Shown: in pieces, positions 9,249 through 18,187 of the stretch
Numbering within the stretch: position 1 is the stretch's first letter
How the letters are laid out: the number at the start of each line of letters is the position of its first letter
NCBI RefSeq assembly: GCF_002072955.1
Contig: NZ_LPUF01000001.1
Location: 95,001-159,000 of the forward strand
Length of the DNA: 64,000 nt
Origin: Methyloprofundus sedimenti
GTDB taxonomy: Bacteria > Pseudomonadota > Gammaproteobacteria > Methylococcales > Methylomonadaceae
Reading direction: 5' to 3'
Program-made: the position numbers and the translations under genes
Notes under the pieces: generated by a model
The model's input: the letters and a program-made list of their open reading frames with translations, nothing else
The model's database searches: none
What the model was told of the DNA's origin: nothing

Positions 9249-10133
9249 TTACCTTAATATCTCTTCAGGTCTTTCATTACTGGCGCAACGTAACAAGCGG
9301 ATATTGAGTTTTTTTCCCAGCGTTTGCAGGTAAGCACAGTGATGTTGAAATTTTTCCTGATAAGTCAAAACCCTTTGTTTGTCACTCGTATCAACAACTA
9401 TATCTGTTGTACTATCAGTAAATCGATAACGACCTTTGGCGGGTAAATGGCTTTCCAGGGGATCATAAACCAGAATCATAATCACCTCGCAATGCCTTGC
9501 CAATTTAGTCAAATAATTTTCTATTGCATGATTGATGCCGCGAAAATCACTGATAATATAAACCAGGCTGCCGGGTTTTACATGATGGCTTAATCGTCCG
9601 ATAACCTGTTCTAAATTAATCGGAGTTTGCTGGTTTTCTGATTTAACCAAGGCATTAAAAAAATGCAGTACTGCCTGCCTGCCATTTTGAGGTTTTAATT
9701 CGCGGCAGGCTGTATCGGTAAAAATCTGCCCGCCGATCCGGTCACCATGTCGCTCTGCAACCCAGGCCAGTAAACCTGCTAGTTTTGCCGCCTGCACAGA
9801 TTTAAAAACACCCCGCGTAGCAAATTGCATCGAAGCACGATAATCGACTGATATAAATACCGGGCGCTCACGCTCCTCACGAAATAATTTAGTATGGGGT
9901 TTACCAGTACGTGCAGTGACCCGCCAATCGATACTGCGAATATCATCACCAGGCTGATACATCCGCACTTCATCAAATTCCATTCCTCGCCCTTTAGTGC
10001 GCGATAAATAACCGCCACTTTGAAGCGCGCGAATGCGCGAGCGAAAGAGTTTTAATGAAGCTGCTGGTTTGGCAAGCTTGATTAGCATATCCAGGTTCAC
10101 GCTAACCAACTCACTGTTGGATTTTTTTTCCAT
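9249..10133 (-). CDS. DUF58-domain protein, partner of MoxR
   Basis: The 294-residue cytoplasmic protein carries the DUF58 signature around MYQPGDDIRSIDWRVTART (about residues 60-75), followed by a von Willebrand A-like region starting PVFISVDYRASM. It overlaps the upstream moxR gene by one base (ATGA type), so the two form a translationally coupled pair. DUF58 proteins work with MoxR AAA+ ATPases in protein maturation or stress modules. The usual downstream BatA/BatB/BatD-type genes are missing here; the next 350 bp hold only a remnant and the terminator of the small membrane protein. Confidence 0.88.
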   Translation of the reverse strand: MEKKSNSELVSVNLDMLIKLAKPAASLKLFRSRIRALQSGGYLSRTKGRGMEFDEVRMYQPGDDIRSIDWRVTARTGKPHTKLFREERERPVFISVDYRASMQFATRGVFKSVQAAKLAGLLAWVAERHGDRIGGQIFTDTACRELKPQNGRQAVLHFFNALVKSENQQTPINLEQVIGRLSHHVKPGSLVYIISDFRGINHAIENYLTKLARHCEVIMILVYDPLESHLPAKGRYRFTDSTTDIVVDTSDKQRVLTYQEKFQHHCAYLQTLGKKLNIRLLRCASNERPEEILR

Positions 10134-11119
10134 TAAGGCACGGCAACCCTGGCAATTAACTGCTGAATAAAATCATCACTGCTAATCCCTTCAGCCTCGG
10201 CTTCATAAGATAAAATCACGCGATGACGCAATACATCAAATGCCATATCCTGTATGTCTTCAGGAGCAACAAAGTCCTTACCGTTTAACCAGGCTTTAGC
10301 TCGCGCACAACGGTCTAATGCAATACTGGCACGAGGGCTAGCGCCATACTGTACCCAGCTGGCTAGATCTTCTCCATAGGCAGCCGGGTTGCGAGTAGCG
10401 AGAATGATTTGCAATAAATAATCTTCCAGATTATCTGCCATATAGGTATTCAGCACTTCCTGTCGAGCGGCAAAAAGACTTTCCTGACTAATCGCTTTAG
10501 CACCTTGCTTTCTTGATGAATAGCCCTGCATAGCTTCATTGCGTGCCAGATGCAAAATAAGCTTTTCATGTTCCGCTTGTGGATAATCAATTTTTACATG
10601 CAGTAAAAAACGGTCCAATTGGGCTTCTGGCAAAGGATAAGTGCCTTCTTGCTCAATCGGGTTTTGGGTAGCCATAACTAAAAACAAAGGCGGTAGCGGA
10701 TAGGTTGTACCCCCTACCGTAATTTGCCTTTCTGCCATAGCTTCCAATAAAGCGGCCTGAACTTTAGCCGGAGAGCGGTTAATTTCATCGGCCAAGACCA
10801 GATTATGAAATAGAGGACCTTTTTGAAATTCAAAACTCCCCAGTTCAGGACGATAAATTTCGGTGCCCGTTAAATCGGCAGGTAATAAATCAGGCGTAAA
10901 CTGCACACGATGGAAGTCTGCCTGTATTCCTTTGCTTAATGCATTAATCGCACGGGTTTTTGCCAGACCTGGCGCGCCTTCGACTAATATATGCCCATCA
11001 GCAAGCAGGGCAATTAGCATGCGTTCGACTAAAACATCCTGACCAATAATTTGTTCACCGATATAGGTTTTTAAATGTTGTATGGCGATAAGACTATCGC
11101 TAGAACTGATTTCTGACAT
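10133..11119 (-). CDS. MoxR-family AAA+ ATPase
   Basis: This is a 328-residue AAA_3 ATPase. Walker A is EGAPGLAKT (near residue 48), Walker B is LVLADEINRSP (near 110) and sensor 1 lies in VMATQNPIEQEGTYPLPEAQ. The DRF arginine motif follows, and the C-terminal lid (from about 230) includes YGASPRASIAL. MoxR ATPases remodel or insert cofactors into client proteins together with VWA or DUF58 partners. It is the first gene of the pair with the DUF58 protein. The client is unknown. Confidence 0.93.
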   Translation of the reverse strand: MSEISSSDSLIAIQHLKTYIGEQIIGQDVLVERMLIALLADGHILVEGAPGLAKTRAINALSKGIQADFHRVQFTPDLLPADLTGTEIYRPELGSFEFQKGPLFHNLVLADEINRSPAKVQAALLEAMAERQITVGGTTYPLPPLFLVMATQNPIEQEGTYPLPEAQLDRFLLHVKIDYPQAEHEKLILHLARNEAMQGYSSRKQGAKAISQESLFAARQEVLNTYMADNLEDYLLQIILATRNPAAYGEDLASWVQYGASPRASIALDRCARAKAWLNGKDFVAPEDIQDMAFDVLRHRVILSYEAEAEGISSDDFIQQLIARVAVP

Positions 11120-11407
11120 AGCTTGTGCTTATTCCTTAAATGCTATCTGAAAAATAAATAGCTATTTTAGTATAAATTTTCACTTCGCATCTAATTGGAT
11201 GATAAATTGATCTAGTTCCGTCAGTAAGCATGCGAACAAAGCAAAATTATCTTGCTTAAAATACTCATTAATTTTGCCTGAAAGATGAATAATAACACAA
11301 TATTAATAGGTTTTATCAAGTTGAGATAAGGTATAATTCCAGGTTTTTTATAATAACAATAAAACCTGAAGCAATGATTTCAGGAAGTAATAACCAGAGG
11401 TTTAGGT

Positions 11408-12160
11408 ATGTGTTGGAGTGGTGAAGCGTCGGCTGTTTTAGCCGTAGTCGGGCTGGGAACAGCTGCGTATATTGCAGTCAAAGGAGAATCAAAAGAATTA
11501 TGGATTCCACTAACTTATTTTGCATTGATGGAGTTATTGCAAGCTGCAACCTATGTCTATATAGATGAATGTAGTTCGCCAATGAATCAGGTACTCACGC
11601 TGTTTGGCTATCTCCATGTTGCCTTTCAGCCATTTTTCGTCAATATGGTGGCGATGTATTTTATCCCCGAAAGTGTCAAACTAAAAATAAGAACAACTGT
11701 TTATACCTTATGCGCAGTAGCGGCTGTCGCAATAATCGTTAAAATGTTCCCATTTGCATGGGCGGGCCTTTGTATTATTGGCACAGAAGGCTTTTGTGGC
11801 GATCAAATTTGCTCTGTTTCAGGCGCGTGGCATATCGCATGGCAGATGCCTTTAAATGGCCTTATGTCTCCTCCCGTAAGCTGGTTTCCCGGTTATGAAT
11901 GGGGCTTGCATGTGTTTGCCTATATTTTAGCGGCCTTTGTTATGCCGGTTATTTATGGCTCGTGGCGCTTTGTTGCCTTTCATTATGTCGTAGGCCCATG
12001 GATTTCAGATGTAACTACTGATGATCCAAATGAGTTTGCTGCAGTGTGGTGTTTATTCTCGATTGTGTTATGTGTATCAGTTATTAAAACACCGATCAGA
12101 AAATATTTACATGTCAAAACATGGCCTTTTTATAATAGAACAATCAGCGATTCTTTATAA
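11408..12160 (+). CDS. DUF5765-like multi-pass membrane protein
   Basis: The 250-residue protein starts MCWSGEAS and has about six or seven hydrophobic helices. The MCWS start and conserved polar residues inside helices resemble the family annotated DUF5765, whose function is unknown. Cysteines in DECSSP, GLCIIG and DQICS might pair in an outer loop. A Shine-Dalgarno-like AGAGG lies upstream of the ATG. The 5' region also contains a small hairpin (CAGGTTTT with AAAACCTG, about 11342-11369). It stands alone between moxR (divergent) and the TonB operon. Confidence 0.65.
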   Translation: MCWSGEASAVLAVVGLGTAAYIAVKGESKELWIPLTYFALMELLQAATYVYIDECSSPMNQVLTLFGYLHVAFQPFFVNMVAMYFIPESVKLKIRTTVYTLCAVAAVAIIVKMFPFAWAGLCIIGTEGFCGDQICSVSGAWHIAWQMPLNGLMSPPVSWFPGYEWGLHVFAYILAAFVMPVIYGSWRFVAFHYVVGPWISDVTTDDPNEFAAVWCLFSIVLCVSVIKTPIRKYLHVKTWPFYNRTISDSL

Positions 12161-12200
12161 GTTATCATGCTGTTATACACCTTAACAGCATAGCAATTCA

Positions 12201-12230
12201 GCATTGCCAGTCTGCCAAAACTGGCAATGC
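12201..12230 (+). terminator. Hairpin after the DUF5765-like gene
   Basis: GCATTGCCAG (12201-12210) and CTGGCAATGC (12221-12230) form a perfect 10-bp stem with a 10-nt loop, 41 bp after the stop. No T-run follows, so it may be a transcript-end stabiliser rather than a classical terminator. Confidence 0.45.
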
Positions 12231-12255
12231 GCCAGACCTATACCAGCGCAAAAAG

Positions 12256-12271
12256 TAGGTCAAATGACCTA
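12256..12271. promoter_or_regulatory. Palindromic operator candidate upstream of TonB operon 1
   Basis: TAGGTCA-AA-TGACCTA is a near-perfect 16-bp palindrome located 71 bp upstream of the first gene of the TonB operon. A related inverted repeat with AATAGGT and ACCTATT ends occurs at 26539-26582, upstream of the CorA-like gene. This suggests a common regulator, which is inferred. Confidence 0.45.
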
Positions 12272-12341
12272 TTGAATTTTATACAGGCTGTGATAAAGTC
12301 ATTCCTCCATTTTATCTTCATTAGATGTAAATCATATTTAT

Positions 12342-13121
12342 ATGCTTTTTTTATCCCGTGAATGCCAGATGCTACTGGTGTTATCAGTCTTCAGCTTAAG
12401 CACCGTTTCTGTTTTTGCGGATACACTTTCCAGTACAATACAAACTGAAAATGCTATCCAGAAAAATGCCGTACAGTCGCAAAAGACCATTGATGGTCTG
12501 GATGATCGTACGCGGGCAATGCTGGATGAATATCGTTCAGCGACACGTCAAATAAAGACTTTGCAGACTTACAATAAACACTTAAAATCCTTGCTGGAGT
12601 CGCAGGAAATAGAAAAAGCCTCATTTGCAGAACAGTTAGAACAAATTGAAACCACCCAGCAAGAAATTGTGCCGCTTATTTTAGATATGCAAGCAAGCCT
12701 GGCGGAGTTTGTTCAGCTTGATTTACCGTTTTTGCCGCAAGAACGTCAGCAACGCATTAACAGCTTAAAAGAAATGATGAGCCGTGCTGATGTCAGTAAT
12801 GCCGAAAAATTTCGTCGCCTGATTGAAGCCTATCAAATTGAAAATGATTATGGCAATACCATTGAGGCTTACCGTGCCAATATAGAACTAGATGGCGAAA
12901 TCAGCTCGGTTGATTTTTTGCGTCTTGGCCGTATTGCCCTTTATTATCAGCGTTTAGATGGTAGTGAAACAGGCATGTGGAACCACACAGAAAAAAAATG
13001 GGAAAAACTCTCCTCTGACTATCGTAATCCTATACGTCAGGGATTACGTATAGCGCGTAAAGAAGCAGCCCCGGACTTGTTAACCGTACCGGTACCAACC
13101 GCAGAGGAGGCCATGCAATGA
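12342..13121 (+). CDS. DUF3450-like periplasmic coiled-coil protein, TonB operon 1
   Basis: The protein has 259 residues. It has an N-terminal signal peptide ending near SVFA-DT, then a heptad-rich helical region (about residues 35-115) and a mixed C-terminal domain with the stretch RLGRIALYYQRLDGSETGMW. This matches the DUF3450 proteins that head TtpC-type TonB2 operons in Vibrio and relatives. Its stop overlaps the ttpC start by 4 bp. It has a full-length paralogue at 57749-58528 (also 259 residues) sharing the layout. It probably supports assembly or coupling of the TonB motor in the periplasm. Confidence 0.85.
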   Translation: MLFLSRECQMLLVLSVFSLSTVSVFADTLSSTIQTENAIQKNAVQSQKTIDGLDDRTRAMLDEYRSATRQIKTLQTYNKHLKSLLESQEIEKASFAEQLEQIETTQQEIVPLILDMQASLAEFVQLDLPFLPQERQQRINSLKEMMSRADVSNAEKFRRLIEAYQIENDYGNTIEAYRANIELDGEISSVDFLRLGRIALYYQRLDGSETGMWNHTEKKWEKLSSDYRNPIRQGLRIARKEAAPDLLTVPVPTAEEAMQ

Positions 13122-14446
13122 GATTAGCCATCAGTTTTATATTTGCCTTGATACTCGCGCATAACGCATACGCCGGAAGTCAGGATCTGAATCAATTGTT
13201 ACGCGATGTCAAACAAAGACAGGCGCAAGAACGCAAGCTTAACAAAACTCGAGAAGCAGAGTTTCTGGCAGAAAAACAAAACCAGCAGCAATTATTACAA
13301 ACAGCTAAAGCAGAGTTGGCAAAACAGGAAAAATTAAGAGCCCAACTAAGTACACAGCTGGAAAGTAATGAGACATTACTAGCTGAAATGGAGACGCAGT
13401 TAAAAGAACGTAGTGGTGAACTAGGCGAATTATTTGGTGTTGCCAAACAAGCCGCAGGTGATTTACAAGCAAATTTACAAGGATCTATCATTTCTGCCCA
13501 ATATCCAGACCGCATTGAAGCATTAACCCGGATGACCGAGAGCAAGGCCTTGCCCATGATAAGTCAGCTGGAAAACTTATGGTTTACCTTGCAACAGGAA
13601 ATGACTGAATCGGGCAAAATTGTGCGTTTTACTCAGCAAATTCAGATACCAGGCGGCGAAAGACAAGAAGCTGAAATTACGCGTATTGGGGCCTTTAATG
13701 CGCTTGCCAATGGCGGCTACCTGAATTACGATGCCGATGCCAAAATACTGACCAGTCTGGCGCGTCAGCCTGAAGGCAAATATCTTGATTTGATAGATTC
13801 TTACAGAACTTCTGATGCCAAAAAAGCACCGCTTGGTATAGATCCAACACGCGGTGTTATGCTAAATATGTTGATTCAGACGCCAGATGCTCAAGAACGC
13901 ATCCAGCAAGGTGGAGTAGTTGGCTATATTATTTTGCTGATAGGTGCACTGGGTTTTTTATATGCGCTATTAAGGCTGAGTATATTGGTAGCCACCGGGC
14001 ATAAAATGAAGCAGCAAATGCATAATGATACGGCGATGGATAATAATCCTTTAGGGCGCGTATTAATTGCTACCGAACAAAGCCCTTCGCAAGAGGTGGC
14101 GGCGCTAGAGCTCATTCTTGACGAAGCTATTACCCGTGAAGTCCCAAATCTGGAGAAAGGACTATCCATGATTAAGTTGTTTGCCGCCGTTGCACCTTTA
14201 TTAGGATTACTAGGAACGGTAACCGGAATGATTGCGACCTTTCAGTCTATTAGTTTATTTGGTACCGGTGATCCCAAGCTTATGGCCGATGGTATTTCTC
14301 AAGCGCTAGTGACAACTATGCTCGGGTTGAGTGTGGCGATTCCGTTATTATTTTTGCATAATTTACTTGCTTCGCGCAGTAAAATGCTAGTGCAAATTCT
14401 GGATGAGCAAAGTGCTGGCTTAATGAGCCGACGTGCGGGAAAGTAA
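13118..14446 (+). CDS. ttpC: TtpC-type MotA/TolQ/ExbB proton-channel protein, TonB operon 1
   Basis: The protein has 442 residues. It has a signal peptide (cleavage near NAYA-GS), a periplasmic coiled coil (about 20-105) and a periplasmic domain to about 270. A transmembrane helix (VGYIILLIGALGFLYALL) and a C-terminal TolQ/ExbB domain follow; the latter includes FAAVAPLLGLLGTVTGMI and LFGTGDPKLMADGIS. This matches TtpC of Vibrio TonB2 systems, an extra motor component. It overlaps the genes on both sides (4 bp with the DUF3450-like gene, 1 bp with exbB). The paralogue is at 56391-57752. Confidence 0.9.
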   Translation: MRLAISFIFALILAHNAYAGSQDLNQLLRDVKQRQAQERKLNKTREAEFLAEKQNQQQLLQTAKAELAKQEKLRAQLSTQLESNETLLAEMETQLKERSGELGELFGVAKQAAGDLQANLQGSIISAQYPDRIEALTRMTESKALPMISQLENLWFTLQQEMTESGKIVRFTQQIQIPGGERQEAEITRIGAFNALANGGYLNYDADAKILTSLARQPEGKYLDLIDSYRTSDAKKAPLGIDPTRGVMLNMLIQTPDAQERIQQGGVVGYIILLIGALGFLYALLRLSILVATGHKMKQQMHNDTAMDNNPLGRVLIATEQSPSQEVAALELILDEAITREVPNLEKGLSMIKLFAAVAPLLGLLGTVTGMIATFQSISLFGTGDPKLMADGISQALVTTMLGLSVAIPLLFLHNLLASRSKMLVQILDEQSAGLMSRRAGK

Positions 14447-14970
14447 TGATTGAGTCTGTGGCATTTATAGACGATATTCGTAACTTCCTCTATGCAGGGG
14501 GTGATGTCTTATGGGTTATTTTAGGGGTTACCATCTGTTTATGGTGCCTGATTATCGAGCGTTTGCTATTTATTAAACAAAATTATCCATTTTTACGTGA
14601 TAGCTGCCTGGCGCTCTGGAATCAACGGACTGATAAAAATTCGGCCTACGCTTTATTTATCCGTCAGGAGCTGATTTCCGAGGTATTAATCAAGTTGAAC
14701 CGTGGCGTTGCAATTATAAAAGTGCTGATCGCCTTATGCCCTTTACTTGGATTATTAGGTACAGTAACAGGCATGATCCATGTATTTGATGTCATGGCCG
14801 TTACTGGTACAGGCAACGCGCGAGCTATGGCTGCTGGTATCTCTAAAGCGACCATTACGACCATGGCGGGTATGGTTATTGCTATTTCTGGCCTGTATTT
14901 CAGTAAACTTATAGAAGAGCGTGTCAGTGATGAATCGCATCACCTGGCAGATTTATTAAAATATCATTAA
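14446..14970 (+). CDS. exbB: ExbB proton channel, TonB operon 1
   Basis: The protein has 174 residues. The first helix is in GGDVLWVILGVTICLWCLII, and a cytoplasmic loop follows. Helices two and three are in LCPLLGLLGTVTGMIHVFD and TTMAGMVIAISGLYFS, with the family TGTGNARAMAAGIS motif between them. It starts on the A of the ttpC stop (TAATG). ExbB forms the inner-membrane proton channel with ExbD. A 254-bp stretch with palindromic repeats separates it from exbD, which is unusual in an otherwise overlapping operon. Confidence 0.92.
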   Translation: MIESVAFIDDIRNFLYAGGDVLWVILGVTICLWCLIIERLLFIKQNYPFLRDSCLALWNQRTDKNSAYALFIRQELISEVLIKLNRGVAIIKVLIALCPLLGLLGTVTGMIHVFDVMAVTGTGNARAMAAGISKATITTMAGMVIAISGLYFSKLIEERVSDESHHLADLLKYH

Positions 14971-15011
14971 GTAAGGAACGAGAATTTAATAATGCCCGAG
15001 TCTGACTTGTC

Positions 15012-15069
15012 TTTTGGCTTCACAGGCGCGTTATGCGCCCGCTTTCCAAACACGCCTGTGAAGCCAAAA
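15012..15069. repeat. 17-bp perfect inverted repeat between exbB and exbD
   Basis: TTTTGGCTTCACAGGCG (15012-15028) pairs with its complement at 15053-15069 around a 24-nt loop. It could act as a transcript-processing or attenuating structure that sets the exbB to exbD ratio, or be an inserted palindromic element. Confidence 0.7.
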
Positions 15070-15121
15070 TCCTGCGCCATACTTTCGGGTATTATTACTC
15101 CTGTTTTCGTGAAAGTATGTT

Positions 15122-15152
15122 GTTGGGGTTCGTTCCTCACCCACAACCTACG
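15122..15152. repeat. Partial copy of a dispersed GTAGGTTG-type palindromic repeat
   Basis: The segment reads as the reverse complement of half of the palindrome at 39425-39504, with a few changes. It supports the view that the exbB-exbD spacer was colonised by REP-like elements. Confidence 0.5.
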
Positions 15153-15224
15153 CCTTCGCGCTTTATAAATAGCGGACTAAGATCCGCTCTACAATTGATA
15201 CATACTTGAGAGATACAAAACACT

Positions 15225-15638
15225 ATGCGCCGTAGAGCCAATCGTTCCTCAGCAGAACAAAACGCAGATATAGATATGACTCCGATGCTGGATATCGTAT
15301 TTATCATGCTGATTTTTTTTATTGTGACAACTTCTTTCGTCAAAGAATCGGGTATTGATGTCAACCGTCCCAGTGCTAAAACCGGAGAAACCAAAGCGCA
15401 AGGCAATATTATTGTCGGTATAAAAGCAAATGGCGAAATCTGGATCGACAAACGCCAGGTCGATATACGCGCCGTTCGTGCCAATGTTTCGCGTTTACAC
15501 GCGGAAAACCCACTTGGCTCGGTGATTATTGCTGCCGACCGAGAAACTAAAACATATGTTTTAGTCGCTGTCATGGATCAGATTCGGTTGGCTGGTATTA
15601 TGAATGCCTCTATTGCAACGGAGTCCGAATCACAGTGA
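15225..15638 (+). CDS. exbD: ExbD/TolR-family protein, TonB operon 1
   Basis: The protein has 137 residues with a short cytoplasmic N-terminus (RRRANRSSAEQNADIDMTPM) and one transmembrane helix around LDIVFIMLIFFIVTTSFV. The helix carries the proton-path Asp in MLDIVF. A periplasmic domain ending in SIATESESQ follows. Its stop overlaps the tonB start by 4 bp. It is the stator partner of ExbB. The paralogue is at 55354-55758. Confidence 0.93.
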   Translation: MRRRANRSSAEQNADIDMTPMLDIVFIMLIFFIVTTSFVKESGIDVNRPSAKTGETKAQGNIIVGIKANGEIWIDKRQVDIRAVRANVSRLHAENPLGSVIIAADRETKTYVLVAVMDQIRLAGIMNASIATESESQ

Positions 15639-16270
15639 TGCGTATTGCATTCTCACTCTTTTCTGGAATCGCTATTGCGTTAGCCCTGTTCTGGGCGATG
15701 CAATATATGATTACTAATAATCAGCAAGGCTTTAAAAAAACCGATAGCATACGCATGACCGAATTTGTGCGCTTAAAACGTGAGTCTCAAATTCAAAGTA
15801 AAGAGCGTGTCGTTCCCGAAAAACCCAAGTCTAAAGAGCGTCCTGAACAACCCAAAATACAAATGCAATCCACTCAGGTAGCAAAAACAGTGACACCTGA
15901 TATGGATATGCCAAATCTGGATATTCCGCTACAAACCAATAGTTTTAATGGTTCGGTTTTAACCGGCTTACAAGTACAATCAGGCCCGGGAGAAATCAAC
16001 GCGAATGTCATTCCGCTGGTAAGAATTCCACCAACTTATCCTATGCGCGCAGCCAGCAGGCGTATAGAAGGCTGGGTAAAAGTAGAATTCACCATTACCA
16101 AAGAAGGTACGGTAACAGATGCTACTGTGGTTGCATCACAACCCAGCTCTATTTTTAATCGCGCCGCACTAAGAGCGATAAAACGCTGGAAATTCAAGCC
16201 GTATATTATCGCCGGTGAAGCCTATGAACAGCGAGCGATACAAACTATGGAATTTACACTCTCAAAATGA
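15635..16270 (+). CDS. tonB: TonB energy transducer, operon 1
   Basis: The protein has 211 residues. It has an N-terminal anchor helix (residues 5-27, including ALALFWAMQYMI), a Lys/Pro-rich periplasmic linker (RVVPEKPKSKERPEQPK) and a C-terminal TonB domain. The domain contains IPPTYPMRAASRRIEGWVKV and AALRAIKRWKFKPYI. This is the short TonB2-like form. It delivers proton-motive energy to TonB-dependent receptors; the two copper-type receptors 4-13 kb downstream are likely clients. It overlaps the TPR gene by 4 bp. Confidence 0.93.
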   Translation: MMRIAFSLFSGIAIALALFWAMQYMITNNQQGFKKTDSIRMTEFVRLKRESQIQSKERVVPEKPKSKERPEQPKIQMQSTQVAKTVTPDMDMPNLDIPLQTNSFNGSVLTGLQVQSGPGEINANVIPLVRIPPTYPMRAASRRIEGWVKVEFTITKEGTVTDATVVASQPSSIFNRAALRAIKRWKFKPYIIAGEAYEQRAIQTMEFTLSK

Positions 16271-17493
16271 ACAAAATAATGAGGAATAGCCTAAAAACCG
16301 GGCTAATCAGTCTTAGCCTGTTTATGCTAAACGTACCGCTGTATGCGGAAGATAACCCTCCCCCCATTGCGCCTGGTTTATACAAACAACTCAGCAAAGC
16401 AGAGACATTGATTGGCAAAAAAAAATATTCAGAAGCGCGTCAGAGATTAAATAAAATATTAGCTGACGTACAGGACAACAGCTATGAGCAGGCCATAATT
16501 TTGCGCAGTCTGGCCTCAATTTATACTTTTGAAAATCAATATAAACAATCAGCACAACTTCTAGAGCAATCTCTGGCGACAAATGCACTCACAGATACAC
16601 AGCAGCAGGAATCGATACTGAATTTAGGCCAGTTATATATGGCCACTGAACAATATAAAAAAGCGGTTGATACCTTAGCCCCCTGGTTAAACAAACACCC
16701 GAATACAACAAACACACAAGTCTGGATTCTGTTAGCCAACGGCTATGCGCAATTAAAGCAGTACCGTAAAGCCCTTCCTTATATTGAACATGTCATCAAA
16801 AACGCTAAAAAGCCGCAAACTAGCTGGCTAGAACTAAACCTGGCACTGTATTATGAAATACAAGACTACTCTTCTGCCGCCGGTATTTTAAAAAGATTAA
16901 TCACCCTGGAACCAGATAAACAAAATTATTGGCAACAACTCGCATCGATTTATCAGCAATTACAACAATATGACAACGCTCTAACGATTCAAAACCTTGC
17001 TTATAAAAAGGGGTTTCTTAATTCAGAATCCAAAAAATTAGCATTATTCAATTTATTTCTTTATAACAAACAGCCTTATCAGGCAGCCGTATTATTAGAA
17101 AAGGAACTTAACGCCAAAGGAATAAAGCAAACATCGGCAAACTGGGAACTACTTGCCAATGCCTGGACTAGTGCCAGGGAGTATAAAAATGCAATTAAAG
17201 CCTTGGATAAAGCCTCCACATTAAACGCATCGGGCCAACTATATTTACAACTCGGGCGAATTCATATCGAACAGGAATCATGGCAGGATGCGATATCGGC
17301 GATTAACAAAGCACTTAAAAAAGGCGGATTAAAACAATCTGGAGAAGCCTATATTCTGCTTGGAATTAGCTACTATGAAGCTGGACAATTACAAGCTGCA
17401 AATAAAGCATTTACTAATGCGCAAGACTACAGTAAAACCAGAAAATCGGCAGAACAATGGCTGGGCTATATTACAATGGATGCGCGAGGTTAA
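16267..17493 (+). CDS. TPR-repeat periplasmic protein, TonB operon 1
   Basis: The 408-residue protein has a signal peptide (ending near PLYA-ED) and about eight tandem helical pairs of TPR type, for example YKKAVDTLAPWLNKHPN and YRKALPYIEHVIKNAK. TPR proteins close TtpC-type TonB2 operons, where they are thought to support the periplasmic side of the complex. A full-length paralogue (415 residues) is at 53484-54731. The operon ends here without an obvious intrinsic terminator. Confidence 0.85.
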   Translation: MNKIMRNSLKTGLISLSLFMLNVPLYAEDNPPPIAPGLYKQLSKAETLIGKKKYSEARQRLNKILADVQDNSYEQAIILRSLASIYTFENQYKQSAQLLEQSLATNALTDTQQQESILNLGQLYMATEQYKKAVDTLAPWLNKHPNTTNTQVWILLANGYAQLKQYRKALPYIEHVIKNAKKPQTSWLELNLALYYEIQDYSSAAGILKRLITLEPDKQNYWQQLASIYQQLQQYDNALTIQNLAYKKGFLNSESKKLALFNLFLYNKQPYQAAVLLEKELNAKGIKQTSANWELLANAWTSAREYKNAIKALDKASTLNASGQLYLQLGRIHIEQESWQDAISAINKALKKGGLKQSGEAYILLGISYYEAGQLQAANKAFTNAQDYSKTRKSAEQWLGYITMDARG

Positions 17494-17847
17494 AAAACAC
17501 AGTATATTTAATGTAGTTTAGAAAACGGAATCTAGCTGGCTGACCGGCTGACCCCTTGAACGTCCCTGCTAATATCTGAATATGCCTGGTAATCAATTTC
17601 CATGCTTTGATTTTAATTCTTCTAGCGATATAAAATTAGCATTACTATTTTCTCTTTTCTATCAGAAAGTATTTCTTCATACCATTCAGGCGATTTAATT
17701 CCAGTGGGTTCGCAAGTGAGTGAACCCCATAATTGCCTCCATTATTTGAAATCGCTCAAGTACACTCATTTTTGAAATTTCAGCAATAGTTATTTATATT
17801 TTCTCTGTCACTATAGAAATCATTTTAACAGAAGCAATAAAATGTGC
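17494..17847. other. Intergenic, no gene recognised
   Basis: It contains a small GGGTTC...GAACCC hairpin around 17706-17728 and AT-rich sequence. No ORF or RNA gene is supported. Confidence 0.4.
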
Positions 17848-17897
17848 GCTTCTGACAAAATATCGCGCTTAATATACAGAGCAGTTTTAGGGCTAGT
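17848..17897 (+). repeat. 50-bp direct repeat, copy A, left of the copper region
   Basis: It matches 26837-26886 at 47 of 50 positions in the same orientation (core CTTAATATACAGAGCAGTT). The two copies bracket the five genes from 18188 to 25868. Confidence 0.8.
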
Positions 17898-17917
17898 GTT
17901 AGGCGACGCATCTGCTA

Positions 17918-18028
17918 GATCAAATTAGAGCAGTTGATAAATCACAACTAATAAAAGATCCTGGTGTAAAACTCAAGAAGAGTTATGCGGGTGTTTACAA
18001 GAAATGCCTGAATGCTAAATTGCAGTAA
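17918..18028 (+). pseudogene. Possible C-terminal scrap of a MazF/PemK-type toxin
   Basis: A 36-codon open stretch reads DQIRAVDKSQLIKDPGVKL and then ends in ...CLNAKLQ. DQIR...DKS-L is typical of the C-terminal part of MazF-family RNases. The N-terminal part is missing; the sequence joins directly to repeat A. It is too short for a firm call. Confidence 0.35.
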
Positions 18029-18187
18029 ATCGGGGATTTAAAGACCAAATAAAGACAGTTATAAATACAAACTTTCAGGTGTTTTCAATAGCAGCAACTC
18101 TGGCCGCGTGATATAGACTGTATTATCCTAGAAAACCTGTTATATAGATTCTGTAATTTAAGTTACATGCCGGAAGGGAAGAGTTTT

